Source: Zelopaecilomyces penicillatus (taxonomy: Eukaryota > Ascomycota > Sordariomycetes > Hypocreales > Pseudodiploosporaceae). Taken from it: a stretch of DNA of 64,000 bases. Position numbers and translations under genes: made by a program. The notes below the pieces were generated by a model. That model saw nothing but the letters and a program-made list of their open reading frames with translations. It did no database searches and was not told the origin of the DNA. The stretch spans positions 3,546,501 to 3,610,500 of the forward strand of contig VCCP01000006.1 in NCBI GenBank assembly GCA_005765155.1, in the 5' to 3' direction. Numbering within the stretch: the first letter of the stretch is position 1; each line of letters begins with the position of its first letter. Shown piece after piece: positions 29,726 to 41,710 of this stretch.

Positions 29726-32462
29726 TTATATCTTCACATCGCCAGTCAGCCGAATATCACGACTACTCGCCCCAACAAACACCTTATACTCCCCATCCTG
29801 TATCCTCCAGGCCTGAGCTTCCACATCCCATACCCCAAAGTCACGTCTTGTAAGCTCGAACCGAATTGTAGCGGATTCATGGGCTTTCAGAGCAACCTTT
29901 TCGAACCCGCGCAGTTGCCTGGGTGGACTGTTGGGGATGGCTAAGTACAGCTGGGCAACCTCTGCGCCGGCTACTTTACCGCTGTTAGTGACTGTAGCCT
30001 CGACTATAGCTGCGAGAGCCCAGAGGTCGTTGCCCTTGCAAAGCTGCGCAGACAGATTTTTCGATTTAGTGTTCACCTTAAGGGATGAGTATGAAAAGGT
30101 GGTGTAGCTGAGGCCGAAGCCAAACTCGTATCGAGGTGTGATATTTTCGGCGTCAAAGGCCCTGTAGTCGAGGTACACGCCTTCACTAAAGTCACACTGG
30201 GGATCAAGGTCGGCCGGTGAGCTGCGAGCGCAAGGTTTGTAGACCGAGTAGTCACTCTCATTCTTTGCGAGCGTGTATGGCAGCTTGCCAGAGAATGCAG
30301 CCTCGCCGTAGAGGAGTTTGACGAGTGCTTCTCCACTATCTTGGCCAGGCAGATGGGCGATGATGGTGGCGGTGACATTGGGGTGTTCGATCCACTGGTC
30401 GACGAGGCGGATGCCTGCAGCATGGATGATGACAATAGTGTTGGCGCATTTGCGTGCTACGTTGAGCACAAGGCCGTCGCTAAAGTCATCGTGAAGGCCC
30501 TCCCGATCCCAGCCTTCAGTTGCGATGGCGTTGATGAAAACCAGGCAAGCGTCAGAAGCAGCATTAACGTCGGGGTTGGAGGATTCAATATCCCAGTTTA
30601 CCCACGTTCCATCAACACGTGCTCTGTGCTGTATCGCGCTCAAAGGCTACACAGAAAATGTTAGCAAAGTTCACATATATGTATGACAGAATTAGTAAAA
30701 CTAGTAGACGGATTTGGCAAACACTTACATCACTGATATATGGCGGCGCATTCGCACCAGCCCTACCTCCAGTAACAATAGTACCTTTTCTCGCAGCCTG
30801 ATCAAAATGCGCTTCCTTTCCTAGCACCGCCTGTCCCATCTCAGGGGAGGAGATATAACCGAGCTGAAAAAGAATATCGGTGTTTTTAGTAGGAGGCGGA
30901 GTAGCATCATACCCAAACACGGACAGCATCTTCGGGTTGCGCTTGAAGGGGAGGGTTTTCCTCTCATTCTTGACGAGGACGTGCCCGGCAATAGCACCTT
31001 CGAGAATGATGGGCCTTGACTGTGGGATGCGAGCTTCGATTTGGGCGTGGGGCAGGGTGAGGTTCTTGATGCCGATGCCAGGTTCTGGAAAGCTTGGGTC
31101 ATCCTGGCCGACGAGGTACCACGCGGCAATGATTCTGCGAATACATGATTAGCAGGGGATGCATGTAATGAAGGTTATCTGGTGGGAGGAATAAGGATAA
31201 CCGCACCTCATTGCCATGTCCGTTACTCGTGTCTCACTAACAGTGCCATTCTGTACCGCCATCGTCAAATTCGTTCCCCAATTCCCACCCAACGGCATAA
31301 TCATATCCAGACCCGCATTAGCGCTTCCCAAGCTATGCTTCGCATTCCAGTCCAGCAGCACAAACCCTTCAAACTCCAGTTCTGTCTTCAGCAGGCCATT
31401 CATGAGCTTGCTGTTCTCGCAGGCGTATGTGCCGTTGACGCGGTTGTACGAACACATGACGGAGCCAACACCAGCTTTGACGCCGTCCATGAACGGCCAG
31501 AGGTAGAACTCGTGCAGGGTCTTGTCGTCGATATTGGACGAGGCGGCTTCAACGCCAAAGTAAGGTCTGCGGAGGGTCTCTTGTTCGTTACCAATGAGAT
31601 GCTACATTTTGAAGAAAGGGGGCAATTGAGTTAGCTTCATTCAGGTGGGTATGACGACATTGTCATCGCCATCTTTGAGGGATGGATGTGTGAGTGAGGT
31701 TTTGATGTTGGAACTTGACCAACGGGTTATTTACCTTGAGATTGGCAATGACGCCAGCATCCTGGTAGCCGACGATAGTATCGGCATTGAGCTTGCCAGA
31801 GAGATACGGGTCAACCGTGAAGCCCTCCCAGTTTCGGCCTCCCAAGGGACTGCGACCAAGCGGACCTGCATTTGGCCCCAGAGGGATATTGACTAGAATC
31901 ATAACTCTCCATCAGCCATTCGCTCATTACCTCCTCAAAACCAAAACGGGGAAATCACAAACCTCCCTTGGCTCTAAACTCCTTGCCCATATAATAACCC
32001 CTTTGATACGTAAGGTTGCGGTCCCAACTGGCACCCGCATGAATACCTGACGGATACGCATTCACCAGATCCGTCGCCCTCACGCCGTTGCCGGCATCGT
32101 GAAGACACATACCGGGCCAGCCCAGACGCGGCACCGACCCCGTGTTTCCCGCACAGAGATTATCCGCCGTGAAGCCACGCGTGATGTTGACTTTTTCCTG
32201 CAGAGTCATCTGGTCCACCAGACGCTTGGCGCTGGCGTAGGCCTTTGCCCATGAGCCATGGCCTCTACCTGGCGCTGTGTTCCCCCGACTCAATGCATTA
32301 GCCACAGGATCGCACGCTGCTAGTGAATATGATGAGATTATGAGAAATGAGGGACATACGTGTTGGGTAGACGGGGGGTGATTGGAAGTGGGCGGATGCC
32401 GTTGCCGTGGTCAATGGCAGGGCTGCGATGAGCGCGCAAACGCTTGTCGAGGACCACCACAT
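29726..32462 (-). CDS. Secreted glycoside hydrolase family 3 beta-glucosidase (about 779 aa)
   Basis: Removes terminal beta-linked glucose from oligosaccharides outside the cell. Six exons (plus coordinates): 32360-32462, 31963-32319, 31735-31892, 31207-31601, 30729-31134, 29726-30646, summing to 780 codons. The signal peptide MWWSSTSVCALIAALPLTTATASA is encoded by exon 1. GH3 landmarks: GWPGMCLHDAGNGVR, GKEFRAKG, NIPLGPNAGPLGRSPLGGRNWEGF, KHLIGNEQE, VMCSYNRVNG, the nucleophile aspartate in VLLDWNAKHS (about residue 290), GLDMIMPLG, then the second domain and the C-terminal fibronectin-like part ending in RDFGVWD. All is intact. Intron 1 is very short, and its acceptor offers two AGs three bases apart. 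Downstream on the same strand as the Zn2Cys6 gene at 33.5 kb, which may control it (inference). Confidence 0.95.
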
Positions 32463-33541
32463 GATGCCGGTGCAATTGGCGAGGAAGACTGAGTGAGATC
32501 CAAAGAGGAATTGAACAGAAGGGGTTGTGAGATGCCGTCCGGGGACCCTCCACCAGCGGGTTTGGGTGTATTTATGAAAAATCCTCTCCGTCTCGCAGGA
32601 AGCCGGTCTCTCGGACAGGAGCCAATGACGCCAGAGGGTTTAGAGCGCTTTTCCTTTTTGCAGTTGTCCGGTGATGGAGGAGCTCCTGTAATCACCCCCT
32701 AGCTCCGGGTGCTGTAATTGCCCAGCAGCACCTATCCTCCGGCAGTTGGCTTGCCACTGTAACACAGGCAACATCAGGCATCCAAGCCGCTGTAGCACAT
32801 GCAGCACTTTCGGAACGTTTGCGGATCCGTCGCCGCTGGTCCCCGCGAATCGGAACGGTTTCCGCAGCAGCCACAGCCACAACCACTAGCAGCAGTCGGT
32901 CCAATGAAACTGCTTACAGCCCGTTTATGTCAGCGTCCCCCACGTTAAAACCTTTCCCCGCACCCCCACTGTTCCTCCATCCCAACCACAGCAACGGGTG
33001 CAGATCGACAGTCTCTTCGTACTATCGATCATTTATTACGACACGGATTCATCGTGAAAAGACGAGGGGAGAACGATACCGGTGGTGTTTTCGGGGAAAT
33101 TGTCGTGTTTTCCCCGATAGGATCATCACTCTAGTACTTGCGTTATTGGTGCCAACCTGGTTCTCTTCGCAAAGTGTCATTGAATACGAACTGTAGTATA
33201 CATTCAACAAAATGAGGCTTTTTCCCTCCACGGACCGATAAGCTCCAAGTAGCCAACTGTTCTGTTTGCATAATAGTAACACCAACGAAAAAGAACCACC
33301 TTTAGTCACGGAAATTTATGAGGGGTAAAACAGGTAGCAAGAACAGAGCAGCGGCCCGAATACAATTGTCACAACGGATAACTACCTGTGAGAGCCGTCA
33401 TCGGCTAAGCCTTAAGGATCCCAAACCTGGTCAATCTGATTCTCCTCCACCGCTACTTCTCAAAACATGATTCCATAGATGTGAGAAAAGATGAGTCCCA
33501 AACAGTCTCTCTCACGAGACTTTACATCAACCCTCCCTCAT
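32463..33541. other. Promoter region of the GH3 gene
   Basis: No gene recognised. The region is GC-rich near the GH3 start and contains a palindromic zinc-cluster-type site at 32851-32864. Confidence 0.5.
32851..32864. promoter_or_regulatory. Possible Zn2Cys6 binding site, CGG-N8-CCG palindrome
   Basis: CGGAACGGTTTCCG has the inverted half-sites CGGAA and TTCCG. It lies about 390 bases upstream of the GH3 start and about 680 bases beyond the end of a Zn2Cys6 regulator gene. Zinc-cluster dimers commonly bind inverted CGG triplets. Whether this one is used is inference; a single 14-base site can arise by chance. Confidence 0.3.
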
Positions 33542-35756
33542 CTACGTAAACGAGGGCGGGGCATCGTTGGCGCTGACGATAGCGTTGAGAACAGACAACG
33601 CATCAACATGATCCGCACCCTGCAGATCCTGTTGCGCCCAGAGCCGTCTAATCATTCGCTCCGTTGACGTTAGGTTGCTGAGCGGTCTCTCCTTGATCGT
33701 CCTTTGGATCACATTGAGCATCAGAAGCCTGTCTGCATCGCTCTCGGCCTGGATCGACAGCAGAAACAGCGGCAACGGCCGCTCGCAAACACCGAGGTCC
33801 TTCATGATTCCAAATGCTTCTTTCGCTGCGGCACGGGACACTGGAGAGGAGACAGACGATCCTCGCGCCACGCGGTCGAGGTAGATGACGATGGCGAGCT
33901 GGAAAAGGCGCGCAATGACAGTGTAGTGCTTTCTGCTCCCAATGCTGTGATATTCTTCGTTGTCAATTCCACAGCAGAGACGCTGGTCGATGGCCCTGAG
34001 GCGTCGTTCGAGGCCGGAGATGGCCTGTTGGTGGTCCTTGGAAAGGAATTCGGGATCATCGCGACCCCTAATAAGGCTGATGGTCTGATAAAGCATCTCG
34101 AGAAGCTCGAGAGAGCATCCAAGAGTTCCCAGGATCTTGATTCAAGGGGCAGTCAGCAAAGTGAGCCACGATCACGAGTCATAATAACCTAAATCAGTTC
34201 TTACCGTATATCGGGGGCCGCTAAATGGTGCCTTGGAGATGATGGGCTCGCATTTCGACAGCTCCGTCAGCTTCTCGCTGCGCTGAAGCCAGTGCTGTAT
34301 ACTGAACTTGTACAGAACATTGTGGTAAAAGACCCAGTCCAGGAGGGTGGCGTCATCGCCTTGGTACGTGCGATGTTTCCGATGACCAGACTTGGCAATC
34401 TTGATACATCCTTCCATGTACATTGACCAGTTATTGGTGCTTCCAGTACGGTCAACGGCCTAGTCACCCATATTGATCAGTTTCATTGAGAGATGAACAG
34501 TGAACCCTGGTGGAGGGTCCATCAAGTGACTTCACTTACCTCGTAAAGACTCAGGAGCATGCTTGCGGCAAGGGCTTGGGAACGAACGCCATGGTGCATT
34601 TCCTGGTTGATCTGATTGACGCTGCGATGCAAAGAAGAGACGGCCTGCATGTGGTGATAGAGCGCCTCGGTGGGCTTTTGCAGATAGAGATAGGAAATGG
34701 CATTCATCGAGTGGCGAACGGCAAGGGATGAGACGCTGTTGTCGCTGAGGGACATGCGGAAGAGGAGACAGCACACATCCTGACGGAGATCACCACGAGA
34801 GGTAATCATGCGAATGGCAGAGGAAATGTCGACATTGTCTGCAAAAGAAAGAGTATTTAGTAATATGTTTATGATGGGGCATGAGAACTTCTTGTTTATA
34901 AGTCAAGTAAGCTTAGGTAGGTACTCACTAATTGGAGAAAATGCGGAGCCGAACCGGGGCGGGCCGAGAGGACGAATCGGAGCCAGCACGGGAGCCCAGC
35001 TGCCCATGTGTTTCGCTACAGGTCAATTGTTGTTAGAGATGGAAGCTAATGCGGATCAGGGGCACAGCAATCAAACAACGTGAATGGTAAAGACGAACAA
35101 ACAAACAAACATATACTAACCTGGAACACCGGACTCGGAAAGCTCACGGTTCAGGCTCGTGTCCCAGCACGAAGTGTTGAGAAAGGCAACGGAGCTAGAC
35201 GGCACCGCCCCACGACTCCGCACCTTGGCCGTCGCGGCTCTCCGCTTATCGCCCTCACGCGGCCATGACAAGTTGAGATCATATCCGGAGCAGACCTTCT
35301 TGCGGCGTTTGCAGGTGGCACAGGTAGGAAGAGACCGGTCGCATGCAATTTTACGTTCTAGTGAGGAGGGGTGTTAATAACCTGATGCATTCAGAGTGAC
35401 TCATATTCAGCCCTATGAAGGAAATGATGACATGGATGATGAAGGTAGGGGATTTTGCCATGTAAAAGTGAGATCAATTGAGATTGAGTGAGATCAGATA
35501 AGATCAAGTGAGATCAACTTGTTAGAGCGGCCCACAAGACTGTATGTGTGAGGCTCTTGGAGGACGGCACAGAAAGGCTGACACACGCATGCTGACAAAT
35601 GACAGCATGGTTGTGTTTTGAACGGCAGAGGGCAACGTGATGGTGAAAAGGTTCATGAAGTGCATCCCATAACATACCTCGGCAGTTGAGGCAGGATTTC
35701 TGCGCCTTGGCGGGCGCTGTAGCAGTCGACGCCGTCGAGGCACTCGAGTCTGCCAT
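33542..35756 (-). CDS. Zn(II)2Cys6 transcription factor (516 aa)
   Basis: Six exons (plus coordinates): 35678-35756, 35121-35357, 34929-35015, 34540-34838, 34205-34459, 33542-34135; they sum to 517 codons. The zinc cluster CX2CX6CX6CX2CX6C spans residues 22-49 (SCLNCRERKIACDRS, then CATCKRRKKVC). It is split after the second cysteine by a 320-nt intron, much longer than its neighbours. The remainder is the helical middle region typical of fungal factors (for example AVSSLHRSVNQINQEMHHG and LASSLLSLYE-type helices). The target is unknown. The nearest candidate is the GH3 beta-glucosidase downstream on the same strand, 1.1 kb away. Confidence 0.9.
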
Positions 35757-38382
35757 GATGCTGGACTTGGTTTGACTTGTTTTGTGGGTTGAGCGAGTTG
35801 AGTCTGCGGGTTTAACGATGTGGGGGTAGGTTCCGAGTTTGGTTAATGTTGGTATTTTTTTTCCCTCTCTCTCTTCAAGATGAGATTGGCGCGCCACCAG
35901 GGGGGGGTTGTTGTTGCGTCCGGGGTTGTTGTTTCTAGGATGAAAGTGAAATTTCCAAATAGATCAGTGCAAGATTGAGAAGCTGCAGCGGGATAGATGA
36001 GACGTTGTCGGCGTATGAAAGAGAGAAAAGTGATGAGGAGGAGAGAGAGAGTGGGAGCGAGATGCCCAAAAGTCCTGGAACGCTGGGCCGTGCGATGAGT
36101 GTGGCGATGTGTGAGCTGCGCACTGTACCGCGATTCATGAGTATTGCGGCTGTTAGGTTGGGGGCTAACGCAAAAGGCGTGTAGTGCGCCTCTGTGACAA
36201 GCACTGGGCTATAGTGGGCTGCAGCGAGTGGCTTGTAGTGGCTTTACAGCGGGTGGTAGTGTCGGGTCGCGATCTTCCTGCACAGTGCGTAGGGCTGGAT
36301 CCGTGATCGGAATGGTCAGTACGGAGTCCATACCAGATTCCACGGATGCCCACTATAACGAACTTGGGCATTGAGCAGCAGGCGAAACAAGTAAATGCTT
36401 TGCAATATTTGATCCCTCTTTTATGTAATATTGCGTCTCATAATGGGCCCCAATGGTCTCCTCAAACCCAACTGGGTATTCTTAGCTAGAGACTTTCGAC
36501 TAAACTAGTCTCGAACAAATAGAACGCAACCATTCAGCTTGGCTTGCGGGGGCGGCCCAGACAACCGAGCGATGGACGTTCCCACTCCCCCCTCCCCTCC
36601 CTTCTCTCTACGTGGCTGCTTTTGTGGCTCTATCAAGTGTTCTGATGGACCAATAACTGGTGGTGCCTCTGCTACGATGTGGCTGTTGGATGGTCGGTTC
36701 CAATTCTTCTAGAAGTGTGGTTGCAGATCTGTCACTACTCTATTCCGTCAAAGCTCATGTCCCGATCATATTGAGGAGATGGGGGGGGGGGGGGGGGGGG
36801 GGGGCTAGGGCTTCGGAGTTGACATCATTAGTGGGCTCATGGCGTTGAGAGAGATGCGCGGTGCTCGCGAAAAGTTACCTTATTGATGGCTCCAAGGAGG
36901 GATGCTTCCGAACAAAACGCTGTTCAGAGCATCAGAATACTCATTACCGTCGGATGCTGTTGACGATGACAACAGTTGGGCCTCTTTCTTTTGAGTAACA
37001 CAGTGCACAGCACATAACTTGGAATGAACCGGCTCTCGGCATATTTCGCCAATCCTGATGGAGAAAAAACAGACAGGGCTTGCCTTGCCGTAGAATAAAA
37101 GGTGAGGAGAGTCATGCATGTTTGTGCCAGGCTGCATGGTGCGCAAAGCTCGGCTGAAGGTGCCGCCCGGTGAGCCGTTGATCATGCATCTAAGGTAGAT
37201 AAAATGGACAATAACAGCATGGGTTAGGGGAAATGGAAGTATTGTACCCTGTGCTGTACGTCAGGCATTGCGATATTCGGATTGAAGATCGCCTTGTCAG
37301 CATCGGATCAAATGCCATGCACTCTTCAATTGAAAGGTTACATTCCCCGCTGGTGTGCAAATCAGGTACATCGTCTGTCAATCAACACTTGTTTTGAGTA
37401 TCACAAATGACACCGATGACATCTAGCTCCGCCAGACCTCAACACGCCCCATTCATCATAAGTGCGCTGCAAATACTTCTGGTACAGATGAGCTTGCCCT
37501 CCTTGTTTTTATACCTCTGGGGGCTTGGGAGGGATTAATGAGCGGGAATGGATGGAAATAACGGTGTTTGGTAGGCGAGGTTGCTCAACCCTGGCATGAA
37601 CAACGTCCCGGTTCTCCGAAATATCCCGACCGGATGAAGCCTGCAATTCCACATCCATGCACCAATTACGTACCAGCAAGAGCAGGCGGCTCAGTTCGTC
37701 CATCCCATCTTTGATGTTGTACACTGGCTGCATCACATAGAACATCGGTTATGGTTTCGTAACCTGTTGAATTAGTCACCTGTGATCGCTCCAGGTTAGG
37801 CAATAAGGAGACCACTTGTCGCGTGTGTAGTTGCTTTTATCAACTCGGCGTTAGATGGAAATTTACTTCTCAAATTCTGGTCCCAACCTGCGCCATTGTG
37901 ACTAGCAAATTTCATGTAATATTGACAGTGATATTGAAATTTATATTATACACTCATAGAACTACTATCGTCGAATCAGGCAAAAGGGCAAATATTGTGA
38001 GGATATGTGACTGTTCAACAGCACATGGATTCAGATCGCACATCAGAGATGAAATTTGACTCTTCAGCCAATTTTATTACGATTGATTTGATCCTATGGA
38101 CGCCCAAAGAAGTTGCTTTCATAAGGAAAACACAATATCAGTCACCTCAAGAGCTGGTCTCATTCATATTTGTCCAAGCCCTTGACTTAGATTGAGCCTC
38201 GCCACAACCATCATTATTGTGCAGAGTATTGGCCGCGAACCTTCAAACAGCATCACATATCGCCTACTGTAGGCAGGAGGCCACGGGATACATGGCTCAT
38301 TAACCCAGGAAATCCACACATGAAGTAGGCAGTGCGGCTGAATTTAAATGCCATCACCTGCATTTCTATTAATTTTGTCTTC
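35757..38382. other. Intergenic, 2.6 kb, with G24 homopolymer
   Basis: No gene could be supported. Minus-strand frames at 36880-37185, 37190-37381 and 37509-37745 lie in a row, but share no motif, no plausible splice chain and no family likeness that I recognise. The left end is the regulator's promoter. Confidence 0.45.
36781..36804 (+). repeat. Poly(dG) run of 24
   Basis: Twenty-four consecutive G on the plus strand in a non-coding stretch. Such a run can form G-quadruplexes and is hard to sequence, so its exact length is uncertain. Confidence 0.9.
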
Positions 38383-39036
38383 TCATTCCTGTGCTTCGAG
38401 TATCTCCTCCACTCTCGGCTCCTCCACGGACAAGCTAGCTGATTGCCATGCATTCACTAGTGATGACCAGGATGCTGTTTCACCAGTGTGAATATCTTCA
38501 AGGAATATGATAAGATTTGGAGGATAACCATTGAACGTATCTTTAATGTCGTGCCAATCCTCCAAAGCATTTCGTCGGACAATGATGAGTTCAATCAGGT
38601 TCGTAAAGTTTCTCAGACCGACAAGCTCGTCTCCCCAGACGTCGCCTGTCATATGCGTGATCTTAAGCCGGCGAACGTGTTGCGCCACTGATTCCATGAA
38701 GAGGAAAGGGTCAGGGGCGTAAATGATGTCTAAGTCAAAATTGACCCAACAATACCGAGGTTTCACACCATCCTCAAAGTAGCGCTGATAATGGAGTGCA
38801 ACGGCATTGCGACTTTCGGAACAAACATGCAGTGCGACCGGCACCGGTGTGGGCGAGTACACATACTCAAAACCGTTTTGAAGGAGTTCATCACATTCCT
38901 GGTGTTCGGGCTCCACCATAATCTCGACGATGCGTCGCGGCTCGATGGTAGATAGCCAGATCAGCGCGCGGATTTCGTAGGGTAGACGTGCGAATCTTTC
39001 ACTTAGTGTGATGTCGGCAAGATTTGTGCTAGACAT
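38383..39036 (-). CDS. 2EXR-domain protein, paralog 1 (217 aa)
   Basis: Starts at the ATG at 39036, next to a short ATG/CAT repeat. The N-terminal motif FARLPYEIRALIWLSTIEPRRIVEI is the 2EXR signature of a large fungal family with no settled biochemical function. VYSPTPVPVALHVCSESRNAVALHYQR and YCWVNFDLDIIY follow, as in the two neighbours. It has no signal peptide or membrane segment, so it is probably intracellular. Single exon. Its C-terminal third differs most from the neighbours, so it is the oldest branch of the trio. Confidence 0.85.
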   Translation of the reverse strand: MSSTNLADITLSERFARLPYEIRALIWLSTIEPRRIVEIMVEPEHQECDELLQNGFEYVYSPTPVPVALHVCSESRNAVALHYQRYFEDGVKPRYCWVNFDLDIIYAPDPFLFMESVAQHVRRLKITHMTGDVWGDELVGLRNFTNLIELIIVRRNALEDWHDIKDTFNGYPPNLIIFLEDIHTGETASWSSLVNAWQSASLSVEEPRVEEILEAQE

Positions 39037-39712
39037 GATGATGATGATGATGGTTTATTACTGAGAAGAGGGTCATAAAACGACTTGACGGAACCCTTTG
39101 CTTTTTATGGACGCATCTTTGTACTGGCATAGAGGTAACCAATGGGGAGCATGCATGTAGGGACACGGGTGAGAATCCCAATGTAGCGAGAACATCCATC
39201 CCACATTGCCTATTACATCTTGCCGAAAACCCCACTTTGAATGGTGGGAATATCTCCATGTTGGTCCTCTCTCAGAGTGTGTGCCGTGTGTCTGATCCGT
39301 GCCTTTACCTAAAGTTCCAATTGTATTAAAACATGTGTCATGTTTTAATTAATAGCTGGCCGAGACAGCAAACCATTGATGGTACTCGCGCTAGGACTCC
39401 CTCGATCTCTCTACATTGTCCATCATCCCGAATTCGACAGTCACTTTATTTCTCATTTCTGTATCATTTTACTACAGTTAAACGACAACAAAACAGCTTC
39501 GGCCTATGATACTGCGCAGGTGCTTCTTTCTGCTGGGCCCCACAGCGGCTTCCACAATTTTCCCCATCCCGCACATCTTTCCATCTGGACATGCAACAGC
39601 CAGCACCCAGTACACTTCCCATTCTTGCAATGATCACAGTTTGAGCAGTGGTTAAAACACATAACGTATTTACCAAGAACAAAAATATGAGTCCATCGTA
39701 TTGGTGTGCCGA

Positions 39713-40461
39713 TTACATACCACCTGGTGCATCAGACTCAAAGAGCACACTATATGGGTTCTTCGTTACCACACTTTTGAACTTGGAACCTTTGAGAAGG
39801 TGTTAATAGGACCAGTCAGAGGCTCATAGGGAGGGAGGGAGTTTCTAAACTTACCATTCTGATCCTCATACTTTTTTTTCCGGTTTTTTTGCTCGTATAG
39901 CGCTTGATAGTCGGCCAAACTTAAAATACCAAACGTTGTGGCAGTGAACCAGATATTTTCATTTGGACAGAACCACTCGTGTGTCTCATTAAAGCGATAC
40001 CATTGCCATACATTAGCATTACATTCAATAATAACTTCTTGTATATTAGAAAACATCTCCATTGTATAACTCTCAAAACGATAAAAACATTCCTCAACCT
40101 CGCGAAAGAACATCAGCTGGCGAATACGCGAGGCTTCGGGTTCGAACCATTTAAAAGCAGTATCATCAATCGAAATAATATCCAAGTTAAAGTTAACCCA
40201 GATATACTGATCCCCGGCACCATATGCGAAAGCGCGTTCGTAATTACATACAACAGCACTGCGAGATTCGCGGCAAGTATGGAATGCTGCTGGTACCGGC
40301 ATAGGCGAAAACACATGTATACCGTCGAAGGGTCCAGGTGGCGTCGTGGTTTCAAAGTCGTAGCTGAACCTGGCGCGGACCTCGACAATGCGACGGGGCT
40401 CAATAGTCAAGGTCCAAATATGGGAGCGAAGCTCAGGGGGGAGGCGAGAAAAGATATCCAT
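39713..40461 (-). CDS. 2EXR-domain protein, paralog 2 (227 aa, two exons)
   Basis: The start is taken at MDIFSRLPPELR (ATG at 40461), because the signature opens the protein in the paralogs and the upstream frame has no well-placed ATG. Exon 1 is 39855-40461. A GTAAGT donor after DQN leads to a 65-nt intron, and exon 2 is 39713-39789. The spliced end (FESDAPGG) resembles the end of paralog 3 (EDLSAPG), which supports splicing over read-through to the stop at 39766. Conserved blocks: IWTLTIEPRRIVEVR, HVFSPMPVPAAFHTCRESRSAV, YIWVNFNLDIIS. Confidence 0.8.
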
Positions 40462-41080
40462 CTGTGTGTGTACTGATTGGCGTTGTATCTTGCGCCTAGA
40501 TGAGTTAATTGCGCGTTGATCAAGGATTGGCTTGGGCCGAATGATGGTATTGTGAGAAGAAATCAAGACTGGGAGCTGCGAGGTTTGCGGAAAATTCTTC
40601 TTTGTTGGTCCCATCCCAGGGTGTGTTTTGTGTCCCACCCGTGCTGATGGCTAAAATCCGGGTCGGTATACCCGCAGCCGTCCCTGTAAGGTAAATTTAT
40701 CACATCGAAACCTTGGATGTAACAATTAAGTTGTGTTGTATATATATAATAATATGTGGTTATTGAAGGTGATTGTTGGAAGTGGCAACTGTACACGCCG
40801 CTTCCCAGCAACATCCTTGAACCCAGGCTAGCCAACTCTAGCACCGGCAACGTAGGCGAAGATGGGCATAAAGGCACTCTTAAGATCTTTAACAATTCTT
40901 TATATCAAAAGTCCCAGATTGCCGGCTTCACCAACCAATCTCAGCATAGAGCGGGCTGCGTGTTAATAGGATGGTACGAGTGGTTCCTGGAGTTGGGTAA
41001 TAACTATATACCAACTATCCTATTCATAACTCCAGATAAATCTCATCTATCTGTTTTAGTGTAACCCAAGCATCCCATTG

Positions 41081-41710
41081 CTATCCTGGTGCTGACAAGT
41101 CTTCGTTTAATTCCATTTCATCATGTAACCGTTCATACTCAGCAGCACTGAACATTTTACCAAGCGCTGTATCAAAGAACCACAGATTTTCTTTCGGACA
41201 TGGCCATGAGTTGTGTTTGTTGAAGTCATGCCATTCCGCTGGACCAGCGTCACTGTCAACAATAATTTCCTTTACATTACAGAATGTCTCTAATAGATGA
41301 CCGTCCTCGAAAAAGTAGTAATCCATTTCTGAAATATCACGCGTGAACCTAAGTTCACGAATACGTGGAGCTTCCGAGTAGATCGTTTCCAAGCATGTAT
41401 CGCCGATAGATACAATATCCAAGTCAAAATTGACCCAAATATACCGCTCCCCAGAACCATGTGTAAAAGCACGCTCATACTGGCATGCGATGGCACTGCG
41501 AGATTCGTGGCAGATATGGAACGCCACTGGTACTGGCATTGGAGAGAAAAAGTACAAACCACCCCATAGTGCAAGTTCGAGTTCAGGGACTGATATGAAT
41601 TTGCCAAGGTTCTTGAGCCTAGTGCGGACCTCAACAGTGCGGCGAGGCTCAATAGTCAAGGTCCAGATATAAGAGCGCAGCTCAAAGGGAAGGCGAGAAA
41701 AGCTTTCCAT
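41081..41710 (-). CDS. 2EXR-domain protein, paralog 3 (209 aa)
   Basis: Closest to paralog 2: MESFSRLPFELRSYIWTLTIEPRRTVEVR, FFSPMPVPVAFHICHESRSAI, YIWVNFDLDIVS, then EIIVDSDAGPAEWHDFN and FDTALGKMFSAAEYE. An upstream in-frame ATG at 41869 would give 262 residues. The ATG at 41710 is preferred because it matches paralog 2. The bases just before it (a CAGCGCCAATCA-type stretch) are also shared with paralog 2, as expected for a duplicated leader. No localisation signal. Confidence 0.83.
   Translation of the reverse strand: MESFSRLPFELRSYIWTLTIEPRRTVEVRTRLKNLGKFISVPELELALWGGLYFFSPMPVPVAFHICHESRSAIACQYERAFTHGSGERYIWVNFDLDIVSIGDTCLETIYSEAPRIRELRFTRDISEMDYYFFEDGHLLETFCNVKEIIVDSDAGPAEWHDFNKHNSWPCPKENLWFFDTALGKMFSAAEYERLHDEMELNEDLSAPG

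Noticed and set aside
36880..37745. Row of three minus-strand frames as a multi-exon gene
   Set aside because: No motif, no signal peptide and no set of introns that join the three in frame. Composition is not distinctive.
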